64,000 nucleotides of DNA from Herbidospora mongoliensis (GTDB lineage Bacteria; Actinomycetota; Actinomycetes; Streptosporangiales; Streptosporangiaceae). Positions 18,242 to 27,073 of the stretch are shown here, one piece after another. The first letter of the stretch is position 1; each line of letters starts with the position of its first letter. The stretch lies in NCBI RefSeq assembly GCF_001570545.1, contig NZ_BBXD01000022.1, forward strand, positions 124,001 to 188,000. The letters run 5' to 3'. The notes below the pieces were generated by a model. That model was not told the origin of the DNA and did not search any database. It worked only from the letters and a program-made list of their open reading frames with translations. A program made the position numbers and the translations under genes.

Positions 18242-18363
18242 GGGTCCCCCTCCACCAAGATCCTTGCTGTACGGAGAGTTCCCATGTCCATCAATTTCAT
18301 AACACAGAGTAACCATGTGGGGTGACGTGCGCGAATCGGCCTTCCTGTCGCATCATTGAGGGT

Positions 18364-18942
18364 ATGGCGGAGTCGATCTACGTCGGTGGGCTGCTGGTGG
18401 CGACGCCACTGCTCGACGACCCGAACTTCCGGCGTAGCGTCGTCCTCGTCCTCGAGCACGACGAAGACGGCGGAACGCTCGGTGTGGTGATCAACAGACC
18501 GAGCGACATCAGCGTGACGTCCGTCCTTCCCACCTGGGATCCCTTGGTGACCGGTCCATCGGTCCTGTTCGAGGGCGGGCCCGTCCAGACCGACAGCGCC
18601 CTGGCCCTGGCCGTCGTCATGAGCGGCGCGGAACCCCTCGGCTGGCGCCGGCTCCACACCGGTCCGCGTGGCGTCTCCCGGCTCGGCACGGTCGACCTCG
18701 ACGCGCCCCCCGAGATCCTGGCCGGGGAGATATCGCAGATGCGGATCTTCGCGGGCTACGCGGGGTGGACGCAGGGGCAGCTGACGGGCGAGATCGCCCA
18801 GGGCGCCTGGTACATCGTCGACTCCGAACCGGGGGACACCTTCCACCCGAACCCGGGAGCCCTCTGGCGGACGGTGCTGCGGCGGCAGCCGGGCGAACTC
18901 GCCTTCGTGGCCAGCTATCCCGACGACCCGTCCCAGAACTGA
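18364..18942 (+). CDS. YqgE/AlgH family protein
   Basis: 192 aa, standard length. It has the family signatures GGLLVATPLLDDPNFRRSVV near the N-terminus, LGVVINRPS and FEGGPVQTD, then RIFAGYAGWTQGQLTGEI and GAWYIVD. The fold is a single alpha/beta domain; the cellular role is not established, though related proteins are tied to stress responses and regulation. The ATG at 18364 follows CATCAT by 7 nt, compatible with leaderless transcription. It stands between the LPXTG-protein gene (divergent) and an SDR gene (convergent). Confidence 0.93.
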   Translation: MAESIYVGGLLVATPLLDDPNFRRSVVLVLEHDEDGGTLGVVINRPSDISVTSVLPTWDPLVTGPSVLFEGGPVQTDSALALAVVMSGAEPLGWRRLHTGPRGVSRLGTVDLDAPPEILAGEISQMRIFAGYAGWTQGQLTGEIAQGAWYIVDSEPGDTFHPNPGALWRTVLRRQPGELAFVASYPDDPSQN

Positions 18943-18972
18943 CCACACCGACCACCTGATCGCGCCGCCTCG

Positions 18973-19908
18973 TCAGGCGAAGTAGTGGCCCTCTTCCAGG
19001 TCGGCGATGAGTCCCGGCCGGGTCGGCTCCCATCCGAGCAGGTCACGGGTGATCTTCGCAGAGGCGGGGCCGTCGATTCCCCAGAAGCCGCCGAGGAAGC
19101 CGACGTACTCGCCCGCCTGTTCGGCGGTCACCGAGACGGCGGGGATGCCGAGCCGGGCGGCGATGATCTCGGCGACCTCGCGGATCGGGACGCCCTCGTC
19201 GCCGACGGCGTGCAGCACCGACCCGGCCGGGGCCGACTCGAACGCCAGGCGGAACAGGCGCGCCGCGTCGTCGCGGTGGACGGACGGCCAGCGGTTGGCG
19301 CCCTCGCCGACGTAGGCCGTGGCGCCCTTCTCGCGGGCGGAGCCGATCGCGGCCACGATGAACCCGTTGTCGCCCCGGCCATGCGTAGCGGGCGGCAGCC
19401 GGACGACCGAGGAGCGGATCCCCCGATCGGCGAACGCGAGCGTCAAGTGGGCGTTGCCCAGCCGCCCACCACCGCCGCCGATCGGGACCTGGTCGTCTCC
19501 GGCGAGCGTGGCCAGGCCGTCGCGTTCGGTGGCGAGGACGCCGGGCGCGAGCCCGAGAACGCCGAGGATGCCCGACGCGAGCACGAACGGCTTGCCGGTG
19601 CCGGCCAGGGCCTCGCCGAAGGTCTCGATGGCGGTGCGGTCGGCGGCGGTGGCGCCTGCGTAGTCGCCGGAGAAGGCGATGTCGTGCTTGAACGCCAGGT
19701 GGATGACGCCGTCGGACGCGGCGGCGGCCTCACGCAGGGTGCCGAGGTCGTCGAGCGACCCCGGAAAGGCCTCGGCCCCCTGGTCCTCAAGAGTCTTGAT
19801 CGCGGCGTCGGAGCGGGCGAGGCCGACGACCTCGTGGCCGGCGGCGATCAGGTCGGGCACCAGGCCGCGGCCGACCCAGCCGGACGCGCCGGTGACGAAA
19901 ACGCGCAT
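18973..19908 (-). CDS. NAD(P)-dependent epimerase/dehydratase-fold SDR
   Basis: 311 aa. Extended-SDR Rossmann motif MRVFVTGASGWVGRGLV starts at residue 1, followed by a conserved DGVIHLAF strand. The usual YxxxK is not obvious, as in the atypical SDR branch whose enzymes act on small carbonyl compounds or are only NAD(P)H-binding. GGAGG precedes the ATG at 19908 by 7-8 nt. It is divergent from a TetR gene, and the short gap holds palindromes, so that TetR protein probably represses it. Substrate unknown. Confidence 0.88.
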   Translation of the reverse strand: MRVFVTGASGWVGRGLVPDLIAAGHEVVGLARSDAAIKTLEDQGAEAFPGSLDDLGTLREAAAASDGVIHLAFKHDIAFSGDYAGATAADRTAIETFGEALAGTGKPFVLASGILGVLGLAPGVLATERDGLATLAGDDQVPIGGGGGRLGNAHLTLAFADRGIRSSVVRLPPATHGRGDNGFIVAAIGSAREKGATAYVGEGANRWPSVHRDDAARLFRLAFESAPAGSVLHAVGDEGVPIREVAEIIAARLGIPAVSVTAEQAGEYVGFLGGFWGIDGPASAKITRDLLGWEPTRPGLIADLEEGHYFA

Positions 19909-19978
19909 GGAAAACCTCCAGGTCGAGGGCATGGGCCGGGAGGATCCCGGCGATTGCGCCTCGATCCGAATTCGTAGT

Positions 19979-19993
19979 ACGATCGTTCTAGAA
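19979..19993. promoter_or_regulatory. Putative TetR operator between SDR and TetR genes
   Basis: Two overlapping 8-bp palindromes, ACGATCGT (19979-19986) and TTCTAGAA (19986-19993), lie in the 115-nt divergent gap. Their place fits autoregulation by the TetR protein. Confidence 0.45.
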
Positions 19994-20023
19994 AGTCAAG
20001 CGGAGATCGACCCGGAGGCGACG

Positions 20024-20578
20024 ATGGCAGGACGACCGGTTGACCACCGGCGTCGGGCGGAACTGCTCGACGCGGCCGTCGACTACGCGGCCGAACACGG
20101 TTTCTCCGACCTGTCGTGGCGCCCGATCGCCGCCGCCCTCGGCGTGTCGACCACGACGCTGGTGCATCACTTCGGCACCAAGGAGCAGATGCTCGTCGCC
20201 ATCCTGGGGCGTCTGCGCGAACGCATCTTCGTGCTCACGAGCGACCGGGCCGCCGGGCAGCCCACCCTGGCGGCGGCGGCGCGCGCGGCGTGGGAGTGGA
20301 GCTCCGACCCGCAACGGTGGCCGGAGTTCAAGCTGTTCTTCGCCGTGTACGGAAGCGCTCTCCAGGCCCCGCATCTGTTCGCCGGGTTCCTCGACCGTGT
20401 CGTCGCCGACTGGATGAGCCTCCTGCGCGACGCGCAGGGCCCCGACGACGACCCGGCGGCCCCGACCCTGGTGATCGCCACGATCCGCGGGCTACTCCTC
20501 GACCTGCTCGCCACCGGCGACCGAGACCGGGTCGGGAACGCCGCCGAGGCCTTCTTCGCCGGCCTCGAACACAAGTAG
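20024..20578 (+). CDS. TetR-family transcriptional regulator
   Basis: 184 aa. The N-terminal HTH is clear: RAELLDAAVDYAAEHGFSDL then WRPIAAALGVSTTTLVHHFG, followed by the conserved KEQML. The ligand-binding half is helical. GGAGG stands 7 nt before the ATG. Divergent placement with the SDR gene indicates local repression of that gene and itself. The stop is 3 nt from the stop of the next, opposing TetR gene. Confidence 0.92.
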   Translation: MAGRPVDHRRRAELLDAAVDYAAEHGFSDLSWRPIAAALGVSTTTLVHHFGTKEQMLVAILGRLRERIFVLTSDRAAGQPTLAAAARAAWEWSSDPQRWPEFKLFFAVYGSALQAPHLFAGFLDRVVADWMSLLRDAQGPDDDPAAPTLVIATIRGLLLDLLATGDRDRVGNAAEAFFAGLEHK

Positions 20579-20581
20579 GGG

Positions 20582-21187
20582 CTATCGGTCCCAGCCGGGG
20601 ACCATCATCTCGTCCACCAGGGTGAACGTGTCTTCCAGGCGTTTGGTCATCTCGTCGATGTCGCTGAGCTGCTCGACCGTGCAGTTCTCGAAGCCGACCC
20701 TGATCGTGCTCGTGAAGGTCGCCGTCACGAACTGGCTCCTGAGGTCGTCGACGCCGCGTCGGCGGGCGACCTCTTCCAAGATCCGCTGTTCGTTGGCCAT
20801 CATCAGGCGCATCTGGCCCGCGAAGATCGTCGGGGTCGCCTCGACCACCAGCCGGGCCTTGAGGAAGCGGGCCTTGTCCTCCGGTTCGCCGTCGCGCAGG
20901 AGCGCCACCGAACCTCGCATGGCGTGGGCCAGAGCCGTAAATGGGGACTCGGTTTCGGGACGATCGTGGAGCTCCGATAGAAATACGTCCTGGGCGTCGG
21001 CCGCGGGTGCCAGCGCCACCTCCTCCTTCGAGCCGAAGTAGCGGAAGAACGTGCGGGGCGACACGTCTACCGCCGCCGCGATCTGGTCGATCGTCGTCGT
21101 CTCGTAGCCCTGCTCCAGGAACAGGTCGAGGGCCGCGTCGATGAGCGCGACGCGCGTCTTGGCCTTCTTGCGCTCACGCAGACCCAT
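20582..21187 (-). CDS. TetR-family regulator of the adjacent MFS exporter
   Basis: 201 aa. HTH: KTRVALIDAALDLFLEQGYE, then DQIAAAVDVSPRTFFRYFGS. The C-terminal ligand domain is of the type found in many actinobacterial drug-efflux regulators. ATG 21187 is preferred because GAGGAGG is 8 nt upstream; the GTG three codons earlier sits on top of that site. It is divergent from the DHA2-type exporter at 21322 across a gap with an inverted repeat, so ligand-induced derepression of the pump is the likely circuit. Confidence 0.92.
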   Translation of the reverse strand: MGLRERKKAKTRVALIDAALDLFLEQGYETTTIDQIAAAVDVSPRTFFRYFGSKEEVALAPAADAQDVFLSELHDRPETESPFTALAHAMRGSVALLRDGEPEDKARFLKARLVVEATPTIFAGQMRLMMANEQRILEEVARRRGVDDLRSQFVTATFTSTIRVGFENCTVEQLSDIDEMTKRLEDTFTLVDEMMVPGWDR

Positions 21188-21263
21188 CCCTGTCACCTCC
21201 TCGAAACATTCAGTTCACCGTCTGCCAGTTGTCAGGGTATGTCGGATAAAACACTTTGTCATC

Positions 21264-21278
21264 TGTCATGAACTGACA
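21264..21278. promoter_or_regulatory. Inverted repeat between TetR and MFS genes
   Basis: TGTCA-N5-TGACA, with further TGTCA-like half sites nearby (21256-21260), in the 134-nt divergent gap. It is the best operator candidate for the TetR protein. Confidence 0.5.
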
Positions 21279-21321
21279 TAATCTACGTCGCGTTGACTTT
21301 CTATCCGGGGGAGAACCCGTT

Positions 21322-22887
21322 ATGTCACAAACCGCTGCCCTGCCGAAGGCGGCGCAAGGGGACGCCGGACCGGCCAGGCCGTGGCTGACCCTGCTGGCCG
21401 TCTCGCTCGGCGTGATCATGGTGATGCTCGACGGCACGGTCGTCTCCATCGCCAACCCGGTCATCCAGGCCGAACTCGGTGCCTCGCTCGCCGACATCCA
21501 GTGGGTGACCAGCGGATATCTGCTGGCCCTGGCGGTCTTCCTCATCACCGCCGGCAAGCTCGGTGACATCTTCGGGCACAAGCGGGTGTTCCTGATCGGC
21601 GTCGTCGGCTTCGCGCTGACCTCGCTGGCGATCGGCCTCACCTCCTCGATCGGGCCCCTGATCGCCTTCCGCGTGCTCCAGGGTCTCTTCGGCGCGCTGC
21701 TGCAGCCCGCGGCGCTGGCGCTGCTGCGCATGGCCTTCCCGGGCGACCGGCTGAACATGGCGATGGGTGCCTGGGGTGGCATCATCGGCCTCTCGTCGGC
21801 GGCCGGCCCGATCGTGGGCGGTCTACTGGTCGAGCACGTCAGCTGGCAGTCGGTGTTCTTCATCAACGTGCCGGTCGGAGTCGTGGCCCTCGGGGTCGGC
21901 TGGTGGGCGCTGCGCGAGAGCAAGGCCACGCTCCTCTCGAAGGTCGACTGGCTGGGTGTCGTATTCCTGTCGATCATGATGTTCTCGCTGGTGTGGGCGA
22001 TCATCAAGGCCCCCGAGTGGGGTTGGGGCGACACCGGCACGCTGATCTCCCTCGGCGTCTTCGTCGTGTTCCTCGTCGCCTTCCTCTGGTGGCAGACCCG
22101 GGTCTCCGAGCCGCTGGTGCCGCTGGGCCTGTTCCGCAACGCGTCGTTCTCCGTCGGCGTGACGCTGATGATCCTCACCGCGTTCTCGATGTTCGGCGCG
22201 ATGTTCTTCCTGACCTTCTTCTTCCAGGGCGTCCACGGGCTGTCGCCGCTGGAGTCGGGCGTGCGGATGCTGCCGATGAGCGCCGGCATGATCGTCGCCT
22301 CGCCGCTGGCCGGGATCCTGATCGGCAAGCTCGGGCCGCGCATCATGATCTCGGGTGGCATGCTGATCACCGCCGTCGCGATGTTCCTGATGTCCCGCCT
22401 GTCGGTCGACGCCGCGTTCCTCGACAGCGCCATCCCGTTCGCCCTGCTGGCCTTCGGCCTGTCGCCGGTGTTCGTCGGCGCCACCGAGATCATCGTCGGC
22501 AACGCCCCCGAGGAGCTCTCGGGTGTCGCGGGCGGCCTGCAGCAGTCGGCGATGCAGGTCGGCGGCGCGCTGGGCACCGCGATCCTCGGCGCGATCGTCG
22601 CGGCGAAGGTCTCTTCCGTGTACGAGACCTACCTGGGCCCCGCCGCCCAGGGATTCCCCCCGGACCAGCTGGAAGGCCTCAAGGAGGCGGCCTCTTACGG
22701 CGTCGCCCCCACCGGCCTGCCCGAGCAGATCCAGGGTGCGGTCACCAACGCGACCCACTTCTCGTTCATGGACGGCCTCCACCTCGGCTTCGAGGTGAGC
22801 GCCGGCGTGGCGGTCTTCGCGGCGCTCATCGCCCTGCTGGTGCGGGCGGGCCGCAAGATCGAGGGTGAGCCGGTGCACATCGGCTGA
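21322..22887 (+). CDS. MFS drug exporter, DHA2/EmrB-QacA family
   Basis: 521 aa with about 14 membrane helices, the DHA2 layout. Motif D1/helix 1 LDGTVVSIANPVIQ, motif A GKLGDIFGHKR after helix 2, and motif C-like AAGPIVGGLL in helix 5 are visible. It should be a proton-driven exporter of hydrophobic compounds in the cytoplasmic membrane. A G-rich site (GGGGGAG) precedes the ATG. The divergent TetR gene is its likely regulator. Substrates cannot be predicted. Confidence 0.93.
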   Translation: MSQTAALPKAAQGDAGPARPWLTLLAVSLGVIMVMLDGTVVSIANPVIQAELGASLADIQWVTSGYLLALAVFLITAGKLGDIFGHKRVFLIGVVGFALTSLAIGLTSSIGPLIAFRVLQGLFGALLQPAALALLRMAFPGDRLNMAMGAWGGIIGLSSAAGPIVGGLLVEHVSWQSVFFINVPVGVVALGVGWWALRESKATLLSKVDWLGVVFLSIMMFSLVWAIIKAPEWGWGDTGTLISLGVFVVFLVAFLWWQTRVSEPLVPLGLFRNASFSVGVTLMILTAFSMFGAMFFLTFFFQGVHGLSPLESGVRMLPMSAGMIVASPLAGILIGKLGPRIMISGGMLITAVAMFLMSRLSVDAAFLDSAIPFALLAFGLSPVFVGATEIIVGNAPEELSGVAGGLQQSAMQVGGALGTAILGAIVAAKVSSVYETYLGPAAQGFPPDQLEGLKEAASYGVAPTGLPEQIQGAVTNATHFSFMDGLHLGFEVSAGVAVFAALIALLVRAGRKIEGEPVHIG

Positions 22888-22941
22888 AAACGTTGAGCGG
22901 CGGCTCCCGTCCCTTGGTGGGGCGGGGGCCGCTGGTGTTTG

Positions 22942-22947
22942 TAGACT
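22942..22947 (+). promoter_or_regulatory. -10 box for leaderless DUF3039 gene
   Basis: TAGACT ends 7 nt before the GTG at 22955, and no ribosome site is present. Confidence 0.55.
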
Positions 22948-22954
22948 CGCGTGG

Positions 22955-23218
22955 GTGAGCAGTACGAAAATTCTTCCCGACCAGAAGACCGAGGTCGTCC
23001 CGCGCACGTCTCACGGCGGCGACGGCGACCATGAGCGGTTCAGCCACTACGCCGACCGGAACAAGGTCACCGAGAGTTACATCACGGGTGCGCCGGTGCG
23101 GGCGATCTGCGGCAAGGTGTGGGTGCCCAGCCGCGATCCGAAGAAGTATCCCGTCTGTCCCGAATGCAAGGAGATCTACTCAGGTCTCCCCAAGGGCGAG
23201 TCGGGCGACGACAAGTGA
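22955..23218 (+). CDS. DUF3039 small zinc-ribbon-like protein
   Basis: 87 aa, matching the short actinobacteria-specific DUF3039 family. The conserved core is HYADRNKVTESYITG, then RAICGKVWVPSRDPKKYPVC followed by PECKEIY. One Cys in AICGK and two in VCPEC, with conserved His, suggest a zinc knuckle. Family function is unknown. The start is leaderless (TAGACT-N7-GTG). DUF3039 and an SF2 helicase like that at 25322 are neighbours in other actinomycetes (from memory). Confidence 0.88.
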   Translation: MSSTKILPDQKTEVVPRTSHGGDGDHERFSHYADRNKVTESYITGAPVRAICGKVWVPSRDPKKYPVCPECKEIYSGLPKGESGDDK

Positions 23219-23299
23219 CGGGTGTCACTACCTCTTGATCGACTCCGATGCGGCTAGCGTTCGAACTCTGGTCCGGACCGGTCGCATCGGGGGAATCGA

Positions 23300-24322
23300 A
23301 TGGCCCGGCGTGTTCTCGCCGTCTCTTTGGCATGCCTGTTTTCACTGGTAGCCGCACCCGCCGAAGCCGCCGATCACGGCCATCACCACGGGGATCACCA
23401 TGGGCACGATCACGACTGTCCAGCGCCCGAGCGCGCCTCCGGGCGGGCCGAACCACGGCCGCTGAGCGCCACCGAACTGGCCCAGATGAACGCGGCTCTG
23501 CGCAACCACCCCGGGCCGATCCCCGCGACGGTGACCGTGCCGCTGTGGATCCACGTGCTCACCGACGGCGTGACCGGCGCGCCCGACGCGGCGGTCCGCG
23601 AACAGGTGACCGTGCTCAACCAGGCCTACGCGGGCCGCTACGGCGGCGTGGACACGGGGGTGCGTTTCGAGCTGCGCGGCATCACGCGTACCGACAACAA
23701 GGACTGGTTCCGCAACCCGCTCGGCCTCGAAGATCCCATGAAGTCGCGGCTGCGCAAGGGCGGTTCGGAGACCCTGAACCTCTACGTCTCCCAGCTCGGC
23801 GAGCTCGTGCTGGGCTACGCGACCTATCCCAACTGGTACACCGGCAACCCCCGCCACGACGGCGTCGTGATCGACTGGCGGACCCTGCCCGGTGGCGCGC
23901 TGCGCAACTTCAACTTCGGCTTCACCGGCGTCCACGAGATCGGCCACTGGCTCGGCCTCGTCCACACCTTCGAGAACGGCTGCTCGGAACCGGGCGACTC
24001 GGTCGACGACACCCCGTTCCAGGCCACCCCGACCGAGGGCTGCCCCGAGACGCGCAACTCGTGCACGGCGCCCGGAGACGACCCCATCCACAACTTCATG
24101 GACTACGCCCACGACCGCTGCATGAACCAGTTCACCGCCGGACAGGGCCTGCGGATGCGCCAGGCGTGGGTGACCTACCGGGGCGGCGTCACAGCGGGCC
24201 TGACGCGTTCGAGCGGTATGACCGGCCTGCTGGGCACCCAGTCGGGCCAGGTCCCGATCGCCCCGCCACGCCCGCTCACGGGCCTGGCGGACTCGTTGTT
24301 CCTGCCGCGAGGGCGCGGCTAA
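23300..24322 (+). CDS. Secreted zinc metalloprotease, M43 (pappalysin/cytophagalysin) type
   Basis: 340 aa. Signal peptide at residues 1-23 (ending AEAAD region). A His-rich stretch follows at once (DHGHHHGDHHGHDHDC). The catalytic domain has the metzincin motif HEIGHWLGLVH near residue 213 and a Met-turn NFMDYAHDRCMNQFT near 270, with paired Cys between them, as in M43B enzymes. It would be exported and cleave proteins outside the cell. The His-rich N-terminus may hold metal or act as a propeptide; that is inference. The gene stands alone and is followed by a 198-nt gap holding repeat copy C. Confidence 0.92.
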   Translation: MARRVLAVSLACLFSLVAAPAEAADHGHHHGDHHGHDHDCPAPERASGRAEPRPLSATELAQMNAALRNHPGPIPATVTVPLWIHVLTDGVTGAPDAAVREQVTVLNQAYAGRYGGVDTGVRFELRGITRTDNKDWFRNPLGLEDPMKSRLRKGGSETLNLYVSQLGELVLGYATYPNWYTGNPRHDGVVIDWRTLPGGALRNFNFGFTGVHEIGHWLGLVHTFENGCSEPGDSVDDTPFQATPTEGCPETRNSCTAPGDDPIHNFMDYAHDRCMNQFTAGQGLRMRQAWVTYRGGVTAGLTRSSGMTGLLGTQSGQVPIAPPRPLTGLADSLFLPRGRG

Positions 24323-24420
24323 AAGCTTTTCCTGTACGTCTTCAGCACCGTCGTAGCGGCGCGTGCCGGGCGGGTCCGGTTGGCGTTCGGGTGCGGTGAG
24401 GTCCGGAGACGGCGGGCGGT

Positions 24421-24446
24421 GCCGGGGCAGGCGGAGCCGTAACGGA
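24421..24446 (+). repeat. Dispersed intergenic repeat, copy C
   Basis: 26 nt with one mismatch to copies A and B. A small CCTTTT/AAAAGG hairpin follows at about 24453-24474. Confidence 0.75.
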
Positions 24447-24520
24447 AGATGAGCCTTTTGGGATACCGAAAAGGTGATCGTTATTGACGGCTCGCCTCCC
24501 GGCGTGACTGACTTGGCGGC

Positions 24521-25192
24521 ATGGACGAGCGGAGGGTCTGGCCGCCCACCGATCACGCCGATCCGGGGCAGGACGATCTACCCCCGTCCGCCCGCTGGTA
24601 CGGCACCCCTGCTGCACCGCCGCCGCGCCGGATCCCGCGCTGGGCGAGCCGTCTTCTCGTCATCGGGTTCGCGGCGCTGGCCGCCGGCGCGGTCGTCGGA
24701 GCGGCCCTCTATCTCGTGCTGAACCGCACCGAGACGCCGGCCGAGACGGTCCTGGTCACCGACGAGCTCGCCGCTCTCAGCTACCCCCTTCCGCCGGGCT
24801 GGCACGAGGGCGCGCTCGCGCCGGTCACCGGGTTCACCTCGGTCGCGGGCAACGGCGACCGGGCCATCGTGATGGCCAGGCCGGGAGACAAGCTCGACGC
24901 CGGCAACGCCCGCCCTGCGCTGCTCAGGCTCGCCGAGACCTACGGCCGACTGCTGCTGCACGGCGACACCGTCGACGTCGTCGAAGACAAGAAGGTCTCG
25001 GTCGGCGGGCGCACCGGGCACACCCGCGCGGTGCGGGCCGTCTACCGCGACGTCGTCAACCAGCCGTCGTTCCTGCGGATCACCGTGCTGACCGCGCCGG
25101 AGGGCCGCAGCGTCGTGCTGCTGGGCCTCGCGCACCCCGACGACCCCGCCTCGCGGCGCGAGATCGACACGATCATGGCGGGTACGCGATAG
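24521..25192 (+). CDS. Single-pass membrane protein, function unknown
   Basis: 223 aa. A Pro-rich cytosolic N-terminus (about 40 residues), one membrane helix (LLVIGFAALAAGAVVGAALY, about 45-66), and an extracytoplasmic domain of about 155 residues. That domain starts with SYPLPPGWHEGALAPVTGFT and has alternating strands, resembling the PsbP/LpqN-like fold seen in small actinobacterial membrane proteins, but the match is too loose to assign. No clear ribosome site. It precedes the helicase gene by 129 nt. Confidence 0.7.
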   Translation: MDERRVWPPTDHADPGQDDLPPSARWYGTPAAPPPRRIPRWASRLLVIGFAALAAGAVVGAALYLVLNRTETPAETVLVTDELAALSYPLPPGWHEGALAPVTGFTSVAGNGDRAIVMARPGDKLDAGNARPALLRLAETYGRLLLHGDTVDVVEDKKVSVGGRTGHTRAVRAVYRDVVNQPSFLRITVLTAPEGRSVVLLGLAHPDDPASRREIDTIMAGTR

Positions 25193-25321
25193 CACTTACC
25201 AGGCACGATGGCGAGGATCTCGCGGCCTCGGCACGTCTTGTCGGTCGGTCAGACTACTCTGAGGCCACGTGAGGGGAACCGATAGATACGGCAATGTCCA
25301 AGTGACCCACGGGAGGCGCGC

Positions 25322-27073
25322 GTGAGCACGTCGGCCGCGTCCCACCTGTCGCCGTCCTATCCCGACCGCGCGGCGTGGGGCACCGCCCCGAAGCTGCGCG
25401 CGTGGCAGCAGGAGGCCTTCGACCTCTACTTCACCCGCGAGCCGCGCGACTTCCTGACGGTCGCGACACCGGGCGCCGGTAAGACCACATATGCGCTGCG
25501 CATCGCCAGCGAGCTGCTGAGCCGGGGCGTCATCAAGGCCGTGACGGTCGTCACGCCCACCGAACACCTCAAGCGTCAGTGGGCCGACGCGGCGGGCAAG
25601 GTCGGCATCGGCATCGACCCCGATTTCAAGAACAGCCAGGGCGCCACCTCCCGCGACTACACCGGCGTCGCGGTGACCTACGCCCAGGTCGCGATGCACC
25701 CCGCGCTGCACCGCGCCCGCACCGAAGGCCGCCGCACCCTCGTCATCTTCGACGAGATCCACCACGCGGGCGACGCCAAGTCGTGGGGCGACGGCGTGCG
25801 CGAGGCGTTCGAACCGGCGGCCCGCCGTCTTCAGCTGACCGGAACCCCGTTCCGCTCCGACGACAACCCCATCCCGTTCGTCGGTTATGTCGAAGACGCG
25901 GAAGGCGCCCTGCGCAGCGTCTCCGACTACAACTACGGCTACGGCCCGGCGCTCGCCGACGGGGTCGTCCGCCCGGTCATCTTCCTCGCCTACAGCGGCG
26001 AGATGAAGTGGCGCACCCGCGCCGGCGACGAGATCACCGCCACCCTCGGCACCCCGCTGACCAAAGACCAGCTCGGCCAGGCCTGGCGGGCCGCCCTCGA
26101 CCCGAAGGGCGACTGGATCCGCCAGGTCATCGTGGCCGCCGACCGCCGCCTGACCGAGGTCCGGCGCGGCATGCCCGACGCGGGCGGCCTCATCATCGCC
26201 ACCGACCACGAGTCGGCCCGCGCCTACGCCAAGCACCTGCGCGCGGTCACGGGGGAGGGCGCGACGGTCGTGCTGTCCGACGACCCCGGGGCGTCCTCGA
26301 AGATCAAGGAGTTCGGCGCCTCCCAGCAGCGCTGGCTCGTCGCGGTCCGCATGGTGTCCGAGGGCGTCGACATCCCGCGCCTGGCCGTGGGGATCTACGC
26401 CACCAGCATCTCGACGCCCTTGTTCTTCGCGCAGGCCATCGGCCGTTTCGTCCGCATGCGCAAGCGCGGCGAGACGGCGTCGGTGTTCGTGCCCTCGGTC
26501 CCGCTGCTGCTCACCTTCGCCGCCGAGATGGAGGCCGAGCGCGACCACATCCTGAACCGCAAGCGCGACGAAGACGGCCTCGACGACCTGCTCCTGGAGC
26601 AGGCCCAGCGCGAGCAGAAATCCCCCGACGCCCTCGGCGACGAACTCCCCTTTCAGACGCTGGAAGCGTCCGCGACCTTCGACCGGGTGCTCTACGACGG
26701 AGGCGAGTTCGGCACGGCCGCCGCCGCCGGTTCGCCCGAAGAAGAAGACTTCCTGGGGCTTCCCGGTCTCCTGGAGCCCGAACAGGTCGCGTCGCTACTC
26801 CGCAAACGGCAGGCCGACCAGCAGGCCGCCAAGAGGAAACAGCCCAAGTCCGCCGAGCCGCCCGAGCAAGCCCCCCACGAGCTGATCGCCGAGCTCCGCA
26901 AGGAGCTCAACGGCTTGGTCGGCGCGTGGAACCACCGCACCGGGCAGCCTCATGGGGTCATCCACGCGGAACTACGCCGCTCGTGCGGCGGCCCGGCCAT
27001 CGCCCAGGCGACCGCCGACCAGATTCGCGAGCGCATCGCCATGATCCGGAAGTGGGCGGCCGGCCGTAAATGA
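25322..27073 (+). CDS. DEAD/DEAH-box SF2 helicase
   Basis: 583 aa. Motif I ATPGAGKTTYALR near residue 48, motif II VIFDEIHHAGD near 142, motif III LTGTPFRSDD, and motif VI-like AIGRFVRMRKRGE near 380. The RecA-like pair is followed by a charged helical C-terminus (about 400-583) with no recognised accessory domain. It belongs to the actinobacterial group of ERCC3/UvrB-like DNA or RNA helicases of unknown role, probably in repair or nucleic-acid remodelling. GGAGG precedes the GTG by 6-8 nt. Its stop overlaps the ATG of the GNAT pseudogene (ATGA). Confidence 0.92.
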   Translation: MSTSAASHLSPSYPDRAAWGTAPKLRAWQQEAFDLYFTREPRDFLTVATPGAGKTTYALRIASELLSRGVIKAVTVVTPTEHLKRQWADAAGKVGIGIDPDFKNSQGATSRDYTGVAVTYAQVAMHPALHRARTEGRRTLVIFDEIHHAGDAKSWGDGVREAFEPAARRLQLTGTPFRSDDNPIPFVGYVEDAEGALRSVSDYNYGYGPALADGVVRPVIFLAYSGEMKWRTRAGDEITATLGTPLTKDQLGQAWRAALDPKGDWIRQVIVAADRRLTEVRRGMPDAGGLIIATDHESARAYAKHLRAVTGEGATVVLSDDPGASSKIKEFGASQQRWLVAVRMVSEGVDIPRLAVGIYATSISTPLFFAQAIGRFVRMRKRGETASVFVPSVPLLLTFAAEMEAERDHILNRKRDEDGLDDLLLEQAQREQKSPDALGDELPFQTLEASATFDRVLYDGGEFGTAAAAGSPEEEDFLGLPGLLEPEQVASLLRKRQADQQAAKRKQPKSAEPPEQAPHELIAELRKELNGLVGAWNHRTGQPHGVIHAELRRSCGGPAIAQATADQIRERIAMIRKWAAGRK

